DNA from: Oncomelania hupensis
Lineage: Eukaryota > Mollusca > Gastropoda > Littorinimorpha > Pomatiopsidae
Assembly: GCA_036898135.1 (NCBI GenBank)
Contig: CM072516.1
Span: forward strand, 61,910,240 to 61,974,239
Reading direction: 5' to 3'
DNA: 64,000 bases
Shown: positions 54,086-64,000 of the stretch, one piece after another
Position numbering within the stretch: the stretch's first letter is position 1
Layout: every line of letters begins with the position of its first letter
Notes under the pieces: model-generated
Told to the model about the DNA's origin: nothing
What the model saw: only the letters and a program-made list of their open reading frames with translations
The model's database searches: none
Position numbers and translations under genes: made by a program

Positions 54086-55927
54086 TATATATGGAATAGA
54101 CTCTGTTTTAAATAAGTGACGTCCTATGAGTTATTGATAATTATAGTGCCGCCTGGCTACCTAGTGTGTAAGAGCAACCGCGACCGTCGCGTGTCCCTTA
54201 TTCCTTCGCCAGCTGTTGCTGACCTTGGATTTCGGTGTTGCAATGAGGGTCAGCGTGGTGTGTTGGTGGATATGAGTATAAATAAAAGAATGATTACATA
54301 CATTAATAACATCACGATATTGTGTTGATGTGGGTCAATATGGTGTGTAGGTGGGAGATAATATGATGATTGTTGTCAATCTAATGCGTTGTTAAGTTTA
54401 AGAGGATGAGGGAGGGGGGGGGGTGGCCATAGGTAATGACTGTGCATTGAACTGAAGTTGAAGATTGCTGTCTTTTTTCCCTCAATTTTACTATGTGCAT
54501 TGGAAAGCAGTACAAGTTTACTCATAAAGAACCTGCAGCTAGCAAGTTGACGTTGTTAGAAAACTGGAATCGGAAAAAGGGTTTTAGGTATATTGTAGTA
54601 AGAAGAATTGTAACGGGAAAAAAAGTGAATGCAAAGGGTTTTCTCGCCTTGGAAAATGAGCCTGAACAAAGGAAGAGGTACCTCGGTGGCATCAATCGTT
54701 GACGCTTTAGCGTAATAGTGTTTAGGGGTGAAAGATTGTATTATAAGGCTTAAGTGTCCGATTAGGACAAGGGTCAAAGTAAAGGAGCGCTCGCTTTGGC
54801 GGAATAATTATGATTAACCTTGGGTTCGACTAAAAGGCGAGGAGGACAACAGATTGTAAGGTGGCTGTTTGTTGACACTGGTTCTCCTTTGAACCCTGGG
54901 GTCATTGGTTTGCCCCTGAACCCCCTTCCCGGGACTTTCCCTCTCTATCTCTTGTACACACCCTTGCTTTCACGTTTGCTCTGACGTCCCCTCGCTCAAC
55001 CTTCTTTCTCTCCCTGTTCTTCAGACACACGATGTGCACTCAACCCTCCTCATTTTTCCCGCCATCTTCTCCTTCTTTCCCTCCCTCCCTCCCTACACCT
55101 TCCCTCACTCCCTACTTCCACCCTCCTCCCCTTCTCCCACTCCAAGCGCTGACCATTCTTACGCACTTTTCTTTTATCATTTTTTCGCCATTTGCCTATT
55201 TCTCTCTTTCCCCCTTCCCTCCCTCCCTCTCTCTCTCCCTATTGTCCCCTCCACAGTACTACTGTATTAGCTGTATTAGTAGATCAATGCACACTTTTGA
55301 TCACTCTCTTTATCTCCACACAACCACATGCACGTACGTACACCCTCTCTCTCACCATCGACCCAGTTCACCCTCTTCACACATTCACACAGCACACTTG
55401 CGTTCACCTCCTCGTGAATTGTCTCCCCCATTCGTATGTTTCTCCGGCCAACCGAATCTTAATATTATTATGTACCTTCTGCACACTGGTCCACACGTCA
55501 CACACACACACACACTCCTCTCTCCTTCCACGAACTGTACTCTCTCTCTCTCTCTCTCCCCTTTCCCTCTCTATGCATTTGCCGTCGTCATTAAAAGGCA
55601 GGTTAAAACTTCAATTTGCCCGGTAGGCTATTGTCAGGTCCGGTTTCATCTTGAGTAAGGTAAGTAAAGGAGGTGTTCCATACACTCTTGTTTATACGTC
55701 CGTGAATTTCATTTCCATTAGAAGATGTTGCCCACTGAATCGGATCCCCCCCCCCTGTCTCCCTGATGTCGTGGTGGTTCTTAATTCCGGAATGACATCT
55801 TCTTCTTCCTCGTCCTCGTCTTCTCTTCCTCCTTCTTCTTGTTCTTCTTCTTCTTCTTGTTCTTGTTCTTGTTCTAGTTCTTCTTGTTCTTGTTCTTCTT
55901 CTTCCTTTTTCGGCTTGATTATCGTTA
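54086..55927. other. Spacer
   Basis: Unique to about 54940, then C/T-rich to 55570 and CTT/GTT-rich at 55795-55910. No gene is seen. Confidence 0.5.
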
Positions 55928-56506
55928 GTTTCTGTATAAATAGTATCCCCACTTTTTGGAAATTTAGTGCTTTAAATTCCCCCTGTCGCTGTCTTTCTCC
56001 TTTGTTCTTCCTCCTTCCTATTCTGTTCTATCAATCTATTATACTATCTTCGTCGCTAGACCAGTCACCTTCCTTTTTTTTGTCAAAACTCTTCCTGGGC
56101 AAAACTCCTCATTTGTGTGTGAGGTCTTTTGGATCAGCTTGGCAATATTGGACGCTTTGTGCCAAATGGTCACTGGGGCTTCCTGTGATGTTATTATTTA
56201 GCAATGTAGGCATTTTATATGTATGTGTTTTGTTAATAATTTATAATGTTGTTTGTATTCTTTCTTTTTTTTTTGTAAACGGGGGTTCGATACATTAGAG
56301 TATAGTCTCAGCGTCCCCTGCGTGGAATGCCTTTATTGTGAAGTGACCCGCAGGTGGAGTGCCTTCAGTGTTACCACTAGGGTTGTTTCAGCAGATCTTT
56401 TATGTGAGTCCTCTTTCAGCGAAGTTGTGGTTTTGATTTTGTGGTCCTGATTCGGCTCTTTGCAGTCCGCTGGGCCCTGTAAGCAATGGATAACTAACTA
56501 ACTAAC
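55928..56506 (+). repeat. Unclassified ~600-bp interspersed repeat, copy c
   Basis: Collinear with copies a and b. It begins at CTGTATAAATAGTATCCCCA and ends in AACT tetramers. Confidence 0.85.
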
Positions 56507-57062
56507 TTGATAATCGTAATTAAGACGACATTGTTGAATTGGAAAAAAAAAACTAACAAAAACACGCCACATAATTCCGGTGACGAGCAATATAAAAATG
56601 CTAAAGGGAGACTATACAACATTGCTGACACTGCCTTGTTGACCTTTCTACCCACACGTCATCATCAGTAAAGCAAAGAAAGGTTCAGATAGGCTTTATG
56701 CATTTTCTGAGTCTCTACCGCTCCGTGTTCCAGAGGATATTAATACTTGGAATTCACCATGACAACGATTCTCCCCAACCTACCTGGACAGTCCCAGATG
56801 CGGACAAAAATCGAAGAGGGAAAGGAGGCGGCAACGTTACCTGAAATGCTGCTGTCGCCATTCTTGCTGTCCCGTTCAAGGTTTTGCACGCTGTCCCTTG
56901 CACAGCGTGGTCGAGGCTCGTCTTGGCTAATCTCAGCAACGCAGCCTGACGCTGTCCGCAACCTCCCTCGAACTTATTCCTCTACTTTGTCTCTCTCACC
57001 CCCCCCCCTCTCCCCTTCCTCTTACCTTTCCCTTCAGCCTTTTTTTAAAAATTTAGTAATTT

Positions 57063-57065
<3 letters not shown>
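56507..57065. other. Spacer
   Basis: Non-repetitive; no gene is seen. Confidence 0.5.

Positions 57066-57143
<78 letters not shown>
57066..57143. repeat. (AAT)n, left part of split SINE tail
   Basis: AAT array interrupted on its right by LINE copy D and resumed at 57638. Confidence 0.95.
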
Positions 57144-57144
<1 letters not shown>

Positions 57145-57632
57145 TAACCAAAGTAAGACTGCTGCGCTCCCTTGTCATCTCCATCTTCCTATATGCTTGC
57201 GAAGCATGGACCCTCACAGCAGATCTCCAACGAAGAATACAAAACATGGAGATGAGGTGCTACAGAAGACTTCTGGGCATTTCCTATACCCAACACATCA
57301 CCAACGACGAAGTCCGACAGACCATCACACCAGCCATTGGACAACACGGTGACCTGCTCACAGTGGTGAAGAAACGGAAACTCCGATGGAATGGCCACGT
57401 CACCAGATCATCAGGCCTTGCAAAGACTATTCTGCAAGGCACAGTGCAAGGAGGTAGAAGAAGAGGGTGACCGAAAAAGAGGTGGGAGGACAACATTCGA
57501 GAATGGACTGGTTTGACACTGAGCGAAGCCATCAGGGCTGCTGAGGACAGAGAAAGATGAAGTATGCTGGTTAAACGATCATTTGTGGTGCCCCTACGAC
57601 CTCAGGGTTACGGGACAGGATAGGATAGGATA
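57144..57632 (+). mobile_element. Non-LTR retrotransposon 3' end, copy D, nested
   Basis: Starts CCAAAGTAAGACTG and ends in GGATA pentamers. AAT units lie on both sides, so it inserted into the (AAT)n tail of the SINE at 57638-57893. Confidence 0.87.
57149..57610 (+). pseudogene. LINE ORF2 C-terminal fragment (copy D), broken
   Basis: Same C-terminal region as copy A, with LYACEAWTLTADLQRR, RRLLGISYTQHI and KLRWNGHVTRSSGLAKTI. A TGA at about 57468 replaces the arginine codon of the RRRGRPKK block, and a second TGA follows near 57558. Non-functional. Confidence 0.86.
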
Positions 57633-57637
57633 GGAAG

Positions 57638-57893
57638 GAATAATAATAATGCATCCTATATACGCGCTTTTTCCCAATTCACCAATAAGGATCTGTACTA
57701 TCATACAGGCTCACATGTTCCACACACAGCCAGCATCCTCTAATATGTGGTGTAAAGTCAGGGAGATCGCTAATAAACCACGGAAAGGGAATCGAATTTT
57801 TATTGTTGAAATTTTAAACTGACTGCATCCATTACATTATTGAAGGGAGAGAGAAAACCGGAGTATTCGAAGAAAACCCTCCGTTTCCTTCCG
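57638..57893 (-). mobile_element. tRNA-derived SINE, 5'-truncated copy H
   Basis: The minus strand shows the central block (GGGTTTTCTTCGAATACTCC, then GGTTTTCTCTC) and the tail AAAAAGCGCGTATATAGGAT before AAT units. The tRNA-like head is missing. Confidence 0.78.
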
Positions 57894-58086
57894 ATCTTAT
57901 TTTTTCCCATTTTTCATTCGATGCTTTGCCTCTCTTCGTATCTTTTAAATTAAAAAAATGTTGTTGTTTTTTTTAATGATCAGTTTCCATTTCTGCTTTT
58001 CTCTGCTTCGTCCTTTTGCAGTCGCCCTAGTCGTTTTTTTACGCTACTGTTTAGAGCCTTTTTAAATATGTGTGATCAGGGGAATA

Positions 58087-58087
<1 letters not shown>
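57894..58087. other. Spacer
   Basis: Unique; no gene is seen. Confidence 0.45.
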
Positions 58088-58177
<90 letters not shown>

Positions 58178-58215
58178 GCTACTACTACTGCTGCTGTTGC
58201 TGTTGCTGCTGCTGT
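58088..58215. repeat. (CTA)n(CTG)n compound microsatellite
   Basis: CTA array grading into CTG/TTG units. Confidence 0.95.
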
Positions 58216-59101
58216 ATTATGTAGGGCATTTCTCGGTCAAATGAGCACAAAGCTCTGATCATTATTACTGATCCCTTCCTTGCCCTCAGTTGTGCCCTCC
58301 GTCAGTTTATCCCTCCCCGCCCCTCCCCCGCCTTCAGGTAAAGTATATTATCATCTGCACTTGCTCACACAACCAGTTTAATATTCTTATATCAATCAGT
58401 TTTAATGCGATAATAGTGCAATTTTACTATAGTGCAATTTTTCAAAAAAGCTCGTCGTCACACGCACACACACACACACACATACGCGAGCACGCGCGCC
58501 TCGCTCACCCTACCCACCCAACCACCCACCCACACACACACACCACACACACACACAACAAACGTCCTTTATATTCTGGTTCCTCTTTTTTGTGTGAGAT
58601 TACTTTTATTGTATCACCACCAAGTACGCTTATTTTATTTCTTAACCAAGCAGCAAGAATTAAGCCTGGGTTACGCCGCTACCCAGGTCAAGAGGACACA
58701 GGACCCATACAAGCAACCTTTCCATGCGGGGGTACCGGGTGGATGCCACCTTCTTTCCGATTTAAAACTTCTTTGTCCGTCCTTATCGACAGTTTCATTC
58801 AGGCGGGGTCCTTGGAATTGGTTTTTAAGGTGTGAATACCTGCTCTTTGTTTGGGGCAGTCCTTTGATCTTCCGACCGTTGTTTGAACTGAAGAAGAAAG
58901 AATAGTCGTAATGTAGGGGGAGTCAACGTTAAAAAGGGAGAAAAAAGGCGTTCTACTTCGATTTTTCCCAGTGCGGGAAACGGGAAAGATTCATTTTTTT
59001 CGATTGTTCTAAAGCGTTCAGTGGAATCATTTTTTGCTTTATTCTTATTCCTCTTTATCTTTCTGTTCCCCTCCCCGCCCCCATCAACCCCCACACCTCT
59101 C

Positions 59102-59103
<2 letters not shown>
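58216..59103. other. Spacer
   Basis: CA-rich tract at 58460-58560; no gene is seen. Confidence 0.5.
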
Positions 59104-59172
<69 letters not shown>

Positions 59173-59175
59173 CTT

Positions 59176-59206
<31 letters not shown>

Positions 59207-59263
59207 TTCTTCTTCTTCTTCTTCTTCTTCTTCTTCTTCTTCTTCTTCTTCTTCTTCTTCTTC
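59104..59263. repeat. (TTG)n(TTC)n compound microsatellite
   Basis: TTG to about 59171, then TTC. Equivalent to (GAA)n(CAA)n on the minus strand. Confidence 0.96.
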
Positions 59264-59765
59264 ATTGATCTGGAACTAAAGGAAAGCAAAAAATGCATTC
59301 ATATGTGCAGGCTATGGAGATACTGTAACCGGAAACAGGGATCATGAAAAATGGATGGTGCCCGATCCTCCAGCCCCTGTTTTTAACGCACGCGCAGTTA
59401 CATTTCACGTTCTCCCTTATCAATATGTATGAGCCCTGGCCGCAGACGTTTACTGGAGAAAACTGGCCTCCCCGTTGACAGTCAGAGTGTCTGCTGCACC
59501 TTTATACATGTAGTTTTTTGCATTTGAGCTCATGTAAACAGACCATCTGAGACCACGATGAGGAGTTGGCTCCGAGGTTTGACTGAAGCAGGGTCATGAA
59601 ACATACATGATGACTGGCACCTTGAGCAGCACCTTGAGTCGAGAAGTCCGCTAAATAAGAACAATATTTTAACTGTTCGAGCTTACACATTTAAACGATT
59701 GATGGTGCAAGCATTCCTTTTCTTTTGTTCTTGTTTTGTTTTTAAAATCAAATGTCTTCTCTATT
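59264..59765. other. Spacer
   Basis: Non-repetitive; no gene is seen. Confidence 0.5.
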
Positions 59766-59876
59766 TCTTCTTCTTCTTCTTCTTCTTCTTCTTCTTCTTC
59801 TTCTTCTTCTTCTTCTTCTTCTTCTTCTTCTTCTTCTTCTTCTTCTTCTTCTTCTTCTTCTTCTTCTTCTTCTCCT
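59766..59876. repeat. (CTT)n array, SINE tail side
   Basis: About 110 bp of CTT units adjoining the 3' end of the minus-strand SINE. Confidence 0.96.
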
Positions 59877-60072
59877 TCTGTTGTTTGTAGATTATAGTCA
59901 CACGACACTTTCGCATATAGGTGACTACTGGACCGATTTATATTGACACCAGCGGGCCAGTTGTTGGTAAAGGGGAAAATAATATGATCACACGTTGACC
60001 AATCCGGGATTCGAACCAGCGACCTTTCGGTTACTAGCAAGACGCTCTTACCAACTGAGCTACCCGGCCCCT
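59877..60072 (-). mobile_element. tRNA-derived SINE, second family (copy J)
   Basis: The minus strand starts GGGCCGGGTAGCTCAGTTGG. The polymerase III A box TAGCTCAGTTGG is at 60051-60062 and the B box GGTTCGAATCC at 60007-60017; both are perfect matches. CTAGTAA in anticodon-loop position suggests a tRNA-Thr-like ancestor, but the anticodon stem does not pair, so it is not a working tRNA gene. A 120-bp body follows, then (GAA)n. The body is unlike that of the 17425-17815 family. Confidence 0.8.
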
Positions 60073-60152
60073 TTCTTCTTCTTCTTCTTCTTCTTCTTCT
60101 TCTTCTTCTTCTTCTTCTTCTTCTTCTTCTTCTTCTTCGTCTTCTTCTTCTT
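60073..60152. repeat. (CTT)n array, SINE head side
   Basis: Second CTT array, on the other side of the same SINE, with one GTC interruption. Confidence 0.95.
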
Positions 60153-60837
60153 TCAAAAATGTCCGCCATCTTGACTTGACCCCCTGTAGCTATGAAAGCT
60201 GTTAGTGGTGGTTCGTCGGCTGTGAAAAAGTGTATGGAAGTGAGAGGGTATGGTTATCCCGAGTAGTCAGCAACATTGTAGCAGAACACTGGACACATGA
60301 TTATACAGAATGCTGGCGTCTCTGGAGTACTCTGTATACACGCAAATTAGTACGTGGAATTCTCTGAAGGCCTCTGATATTCTGTCGGGTCAACTTCTTC
60401 TAAGACCTGTCGCCCTCTAGTGCACCTCTGGGACGCATTTCCATACCTCTTGTCCTCCATCAGTGGACTCCAGTAGCATCCAGATTTGCATTCGTTGCCT
60501 TTTCAGTGTTGTGGTATAATGTTAAAACCTGGTGTCTGGTTGATGGTTTTGTCACTCACTGACATGGTAACAATTTCTTAGTCTTATAGAAAATGTGGAT
60601 GAGTGTAGGATTGTGTCAGGGAGAGATAGGGGAGGTGGGAGTGGGGATGGAGAGACGGGGGGCGAGGAAGGAGAAGGTGGGTGACAACAAAGAACAAAGA
60701 TAAACCAGAGACAGAATTAGGAATTAGGAGAAATGACAGACATCGGCAGTTTCGCCAGCACTAGCTTGCAAAAGTAACCGAGCAAAGTGGACGAGGAGAT
60801 GGAAAACAAGATGTGAAAGAAAGAAAAAAAAGGACGA
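60153..60837. other. Spacer
   Basis: Non-repetitive; no gene is seen. Confidence 0.5.
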
Positions 60838-61192
60838 AGAAGAAGAAGAACAAGGAGAACAAGAAGAAGAAGAACAACAACAACAACAACAACAACAACA
60901 TCAAAAACAATGAGAGGAAGAAAAAGATGGTGATTTATTTCCATATGTTTACTGCTAGAACCTTACAAAATGTAGGATGGCTATTTAAACAATGAAAAAT
61001 AAGAGTAAGACTAAGACAATTAAGAAGAAAGAGGAGAAGGAGAAGAAGAAGAAGAGGAGAAGTAGGAGGAAAAGAAGGAGGAAAAAAAGTAGAAAAAAGA
61101 GGAGAAGAAGAAAAAAAGAAGTAGAGGATGAAGAGGAGAAGAAGAAGAAGAAGAAGAAGAAGAAGAAGAAGAAGAAGAAGAAGAAGAAGAAG

Positions 61193-61224
<32 letters not shown>
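60838..61224. repeat. Two (GAA)n(CAA)n compound arrays
   Basis: 60838-60900 (GAA then CAA) and 61139-61224 (GAA then CAA), with AAG/AGG-rich purine DNA between 61020 and 61139. Confidence 0.94.
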
Positions 61225-62613
<1,389 letters not shown>

Positions 62614-62619
<6 letters not shown>

Positions 62620-63387
62620 ATTTCATACATTAAGAATATTGCTAGCACTGCAATTGATTGCGAACAACGTATTTTGAACTGTTCAGTTGCATGCGCACAG
62701 ACCAATGTTTAGTATGGATTATTATTAAGATTATCGTATTTAGAAGGACCCATTTTGACCACAGGTCCGCTTAACGTTCACAGTGAAAGCCGTCCGACTA
62801 AAAAAAAAAAGAGCTTACAAAAACAAAACAGAACTAAAAATTCAAAAATATAGATTTTTTTTTCCACAATATTCTTCATTTGTGAGATGTTTTTTTTAAT
62901 CCACAATATTCTTTATTTGTGAGCCTATTAATAGCAACTGTTTGTCACCCCCTCTCAAGCTTAAAAAAAGTAGCACTACCAAAGCCGATAAGAAGCAGAC
63001 CCTCCCCCCTCCCTCGGTTTTTTTAAAGTGACTCGGTAAGTGTCTCTATAGACGAGCCACCTATATCACTTGTGTTTTACACACACTTGTTTGTCTCCAC
63101 TGATACATTGGCCTCGCAGTCACTTTCTAAACATAACCCTGTTCTAGACTACCAACACTTCAACCCTAGATTTTAGAACTGTGTTTGGCAATGCATTCTC
63201 TTTCAGAAAGTTAGGTTCTTTACTATCTCTCTTGCCAGACAGCGAAATTGTGGATACTTTTTTCTCATGAAGATGTTTGGGTTTATTTCTAAGAAACTTC
63301 ATTCATGCGTCTACTCATGCTTTGAAAAATCAGTCCCTTGATTTTCAGCAACCCCAGCTGATACACTGACGAGCTGAGAACACAGCC
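62614..63387. other. Spacer with one short tandem duplication
   Basis: TCCACAATATTCTTCATTTG and its near-copy TCCACAATATTCTTTATTTG lie about 37 bp apart at 62863 and 62900. No gene is seen. Confidence 0.5.
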
Positions 63388-63849
63388 AAATGGCCATCTG
63401 TATTTATGGCACACATCCACAAATGGCCATCTGTATCTATGGCACACATCCACTAATGGTCATCTGTATCTATGGCACACATCCACAAATGGCCGTCTGT
63501 ATCTATGGCACACATCTACAAATGGCCATCTGTATCTATGGCACACATCCACTTATGGCCATCTGTATCTATGGCACACATCCACAAATGGCCATCTGTA
63601 TCTATGGCACACATCCACAAATGGCCATCTGTATCTATGGCACACATCCACAAATGACCATCTGTTTGTATGGCACACATCCACAAATGGCCATCTGTAT
63701 CTATGGCACACATCCACAAATGGCCATGTGTATCTATGGCACACATCCACAAATGGCCATCTGTATCTATGGCACACATCCACAAATGGCCATCTGTATC
63801 TATGGCACACATCCACAAATGGCCATCTGTATCTATGGCACACATCCAC
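63388..63849. repeat. 33-bp minisatellite, 14 units
   Basis: Exactly 14 in-phase units of 33 bp beginning AAATGGCCATCTGTATCTAT. Units differ by few substitutions. Because 33 is divisible by three and the unit has no stop in several frames, long open frames arise on both strands (minus-strand repeat WMCAIDTDGHL). A C-to-T change at about 63517 makes a stop in the minus frame. Best read as non-coding. Confidence 0.96.
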
Positions 63850-64000
63850 AAAGGCAAACCATGGGCAGCAGAGAAGGGGAGATAAATCTTTACTATCATT
63901 CCCTCATTCCACGGAGGACAACAACTAATAGGGATGTTATCCAAGATGTTATCCAAGATGTTATCAATACACTCCAGTCCCTTCTCTTTAGGCGACCCAC
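63850..64000. other. Spacer at window end
   Basis: GATGTTATCCAA is tandemly repeated nearly three times at 63932-63965. No gene is seen. Confidence 0.5.

Noticed and set aside
60000..60070. Possible tRNA-Thr gene on the minus strand
   Set aside because: A and B boxes are perfect but the anticodon stem and acceptor pairing are poor, and a SINE body with a GAA tail follows.
63388..63849. CRISPR-like array or repeat-protein gene
   Set aside because: Units are tandem with no spacers, and one unit carries a stop; it is a minisatellite in animal DNA.

Overview
The window looks like intergenic DNA from an animal nuclear genome, most probably a marine lophotrochozoan and best guessed as a gastropod mollusc. 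The grounds are: no long host exons, an extreme density of di-, tri- and tetranucleotide microsatellites (many over 100 bp), tRNA-derived SINEs with polymerase III A and B boxes, several non-LTR retrotransposon 3' ends, a Ty3/gypsy element and a piggyBac transposase. The species assignment is inference; no host protein-coding gene was recognised.

Layout. 1-2053: 3' part of a piggyBac-type DNA transposon with an intact-looking 574-residue transposase, ending at GGGTTAA. 2054-9150: spacer with a 5'-truncated SINE (2703-3054) and large AT, AG, CTT/ATT, AAAT and GATA arrays, including about 89 GATA units at 8133-8488. 9150-10350: an old degenerate repeat field with a LINE fragment inserted (9410-9902). 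10351-16300: microsatellites and the longest low-repeat stretch (13580-14821), which has a TATA box and a splice-donor-like end. 16356-17815: an L2-like LINE 3' end and a full-length tRNA-derived SINE, both on the minus strand. 17816-24250: arrays, a 598-bp segment between 35-bp direct repeats, a CCAAT-box cluster and a degenerate minisatellite. 24250-24806: second L2-like LINE 3' end. 28121-34140: a (GATA)n array split by a 5550-bp Ty3/gypsy element on the minus strand. 37322-39172 and 55928-56506: a 5S-rRNA-like repeat and three copies of an unclassified family of about 600 bp. 43552-49128: two LINE fragments and a 127-bp fold-back element. 57066-57893: a LINE inserted in the (AAT)n tail of a SINE. 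59766-60152: a tRNA-like SINE between two (CTT)n arrays. 63388-63849: fourteen tandem copies of a 33-bp minisatellite.

How it fits together. Almost everything recognisable is mobile DNA, and the mobile elements and microsatellites are closely associated: SINE and LINE 3' tails run into trinucleotide arrays, and later elements have landed inside such arrays. The SINE and the L2-like LINE share a 3'-terminal hairpin-like segment, as expected if the LINE machinery mobilises the SINE. The most unusual object is the gypsy element: integrase lies upstream of what is left of reverse transcriptase, most of reverse transcriptase and all recognisable RNase H are missing in frame, yet its two LTRs are almost identical. 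I found no sign of a new defence, metabolic or signalling system.
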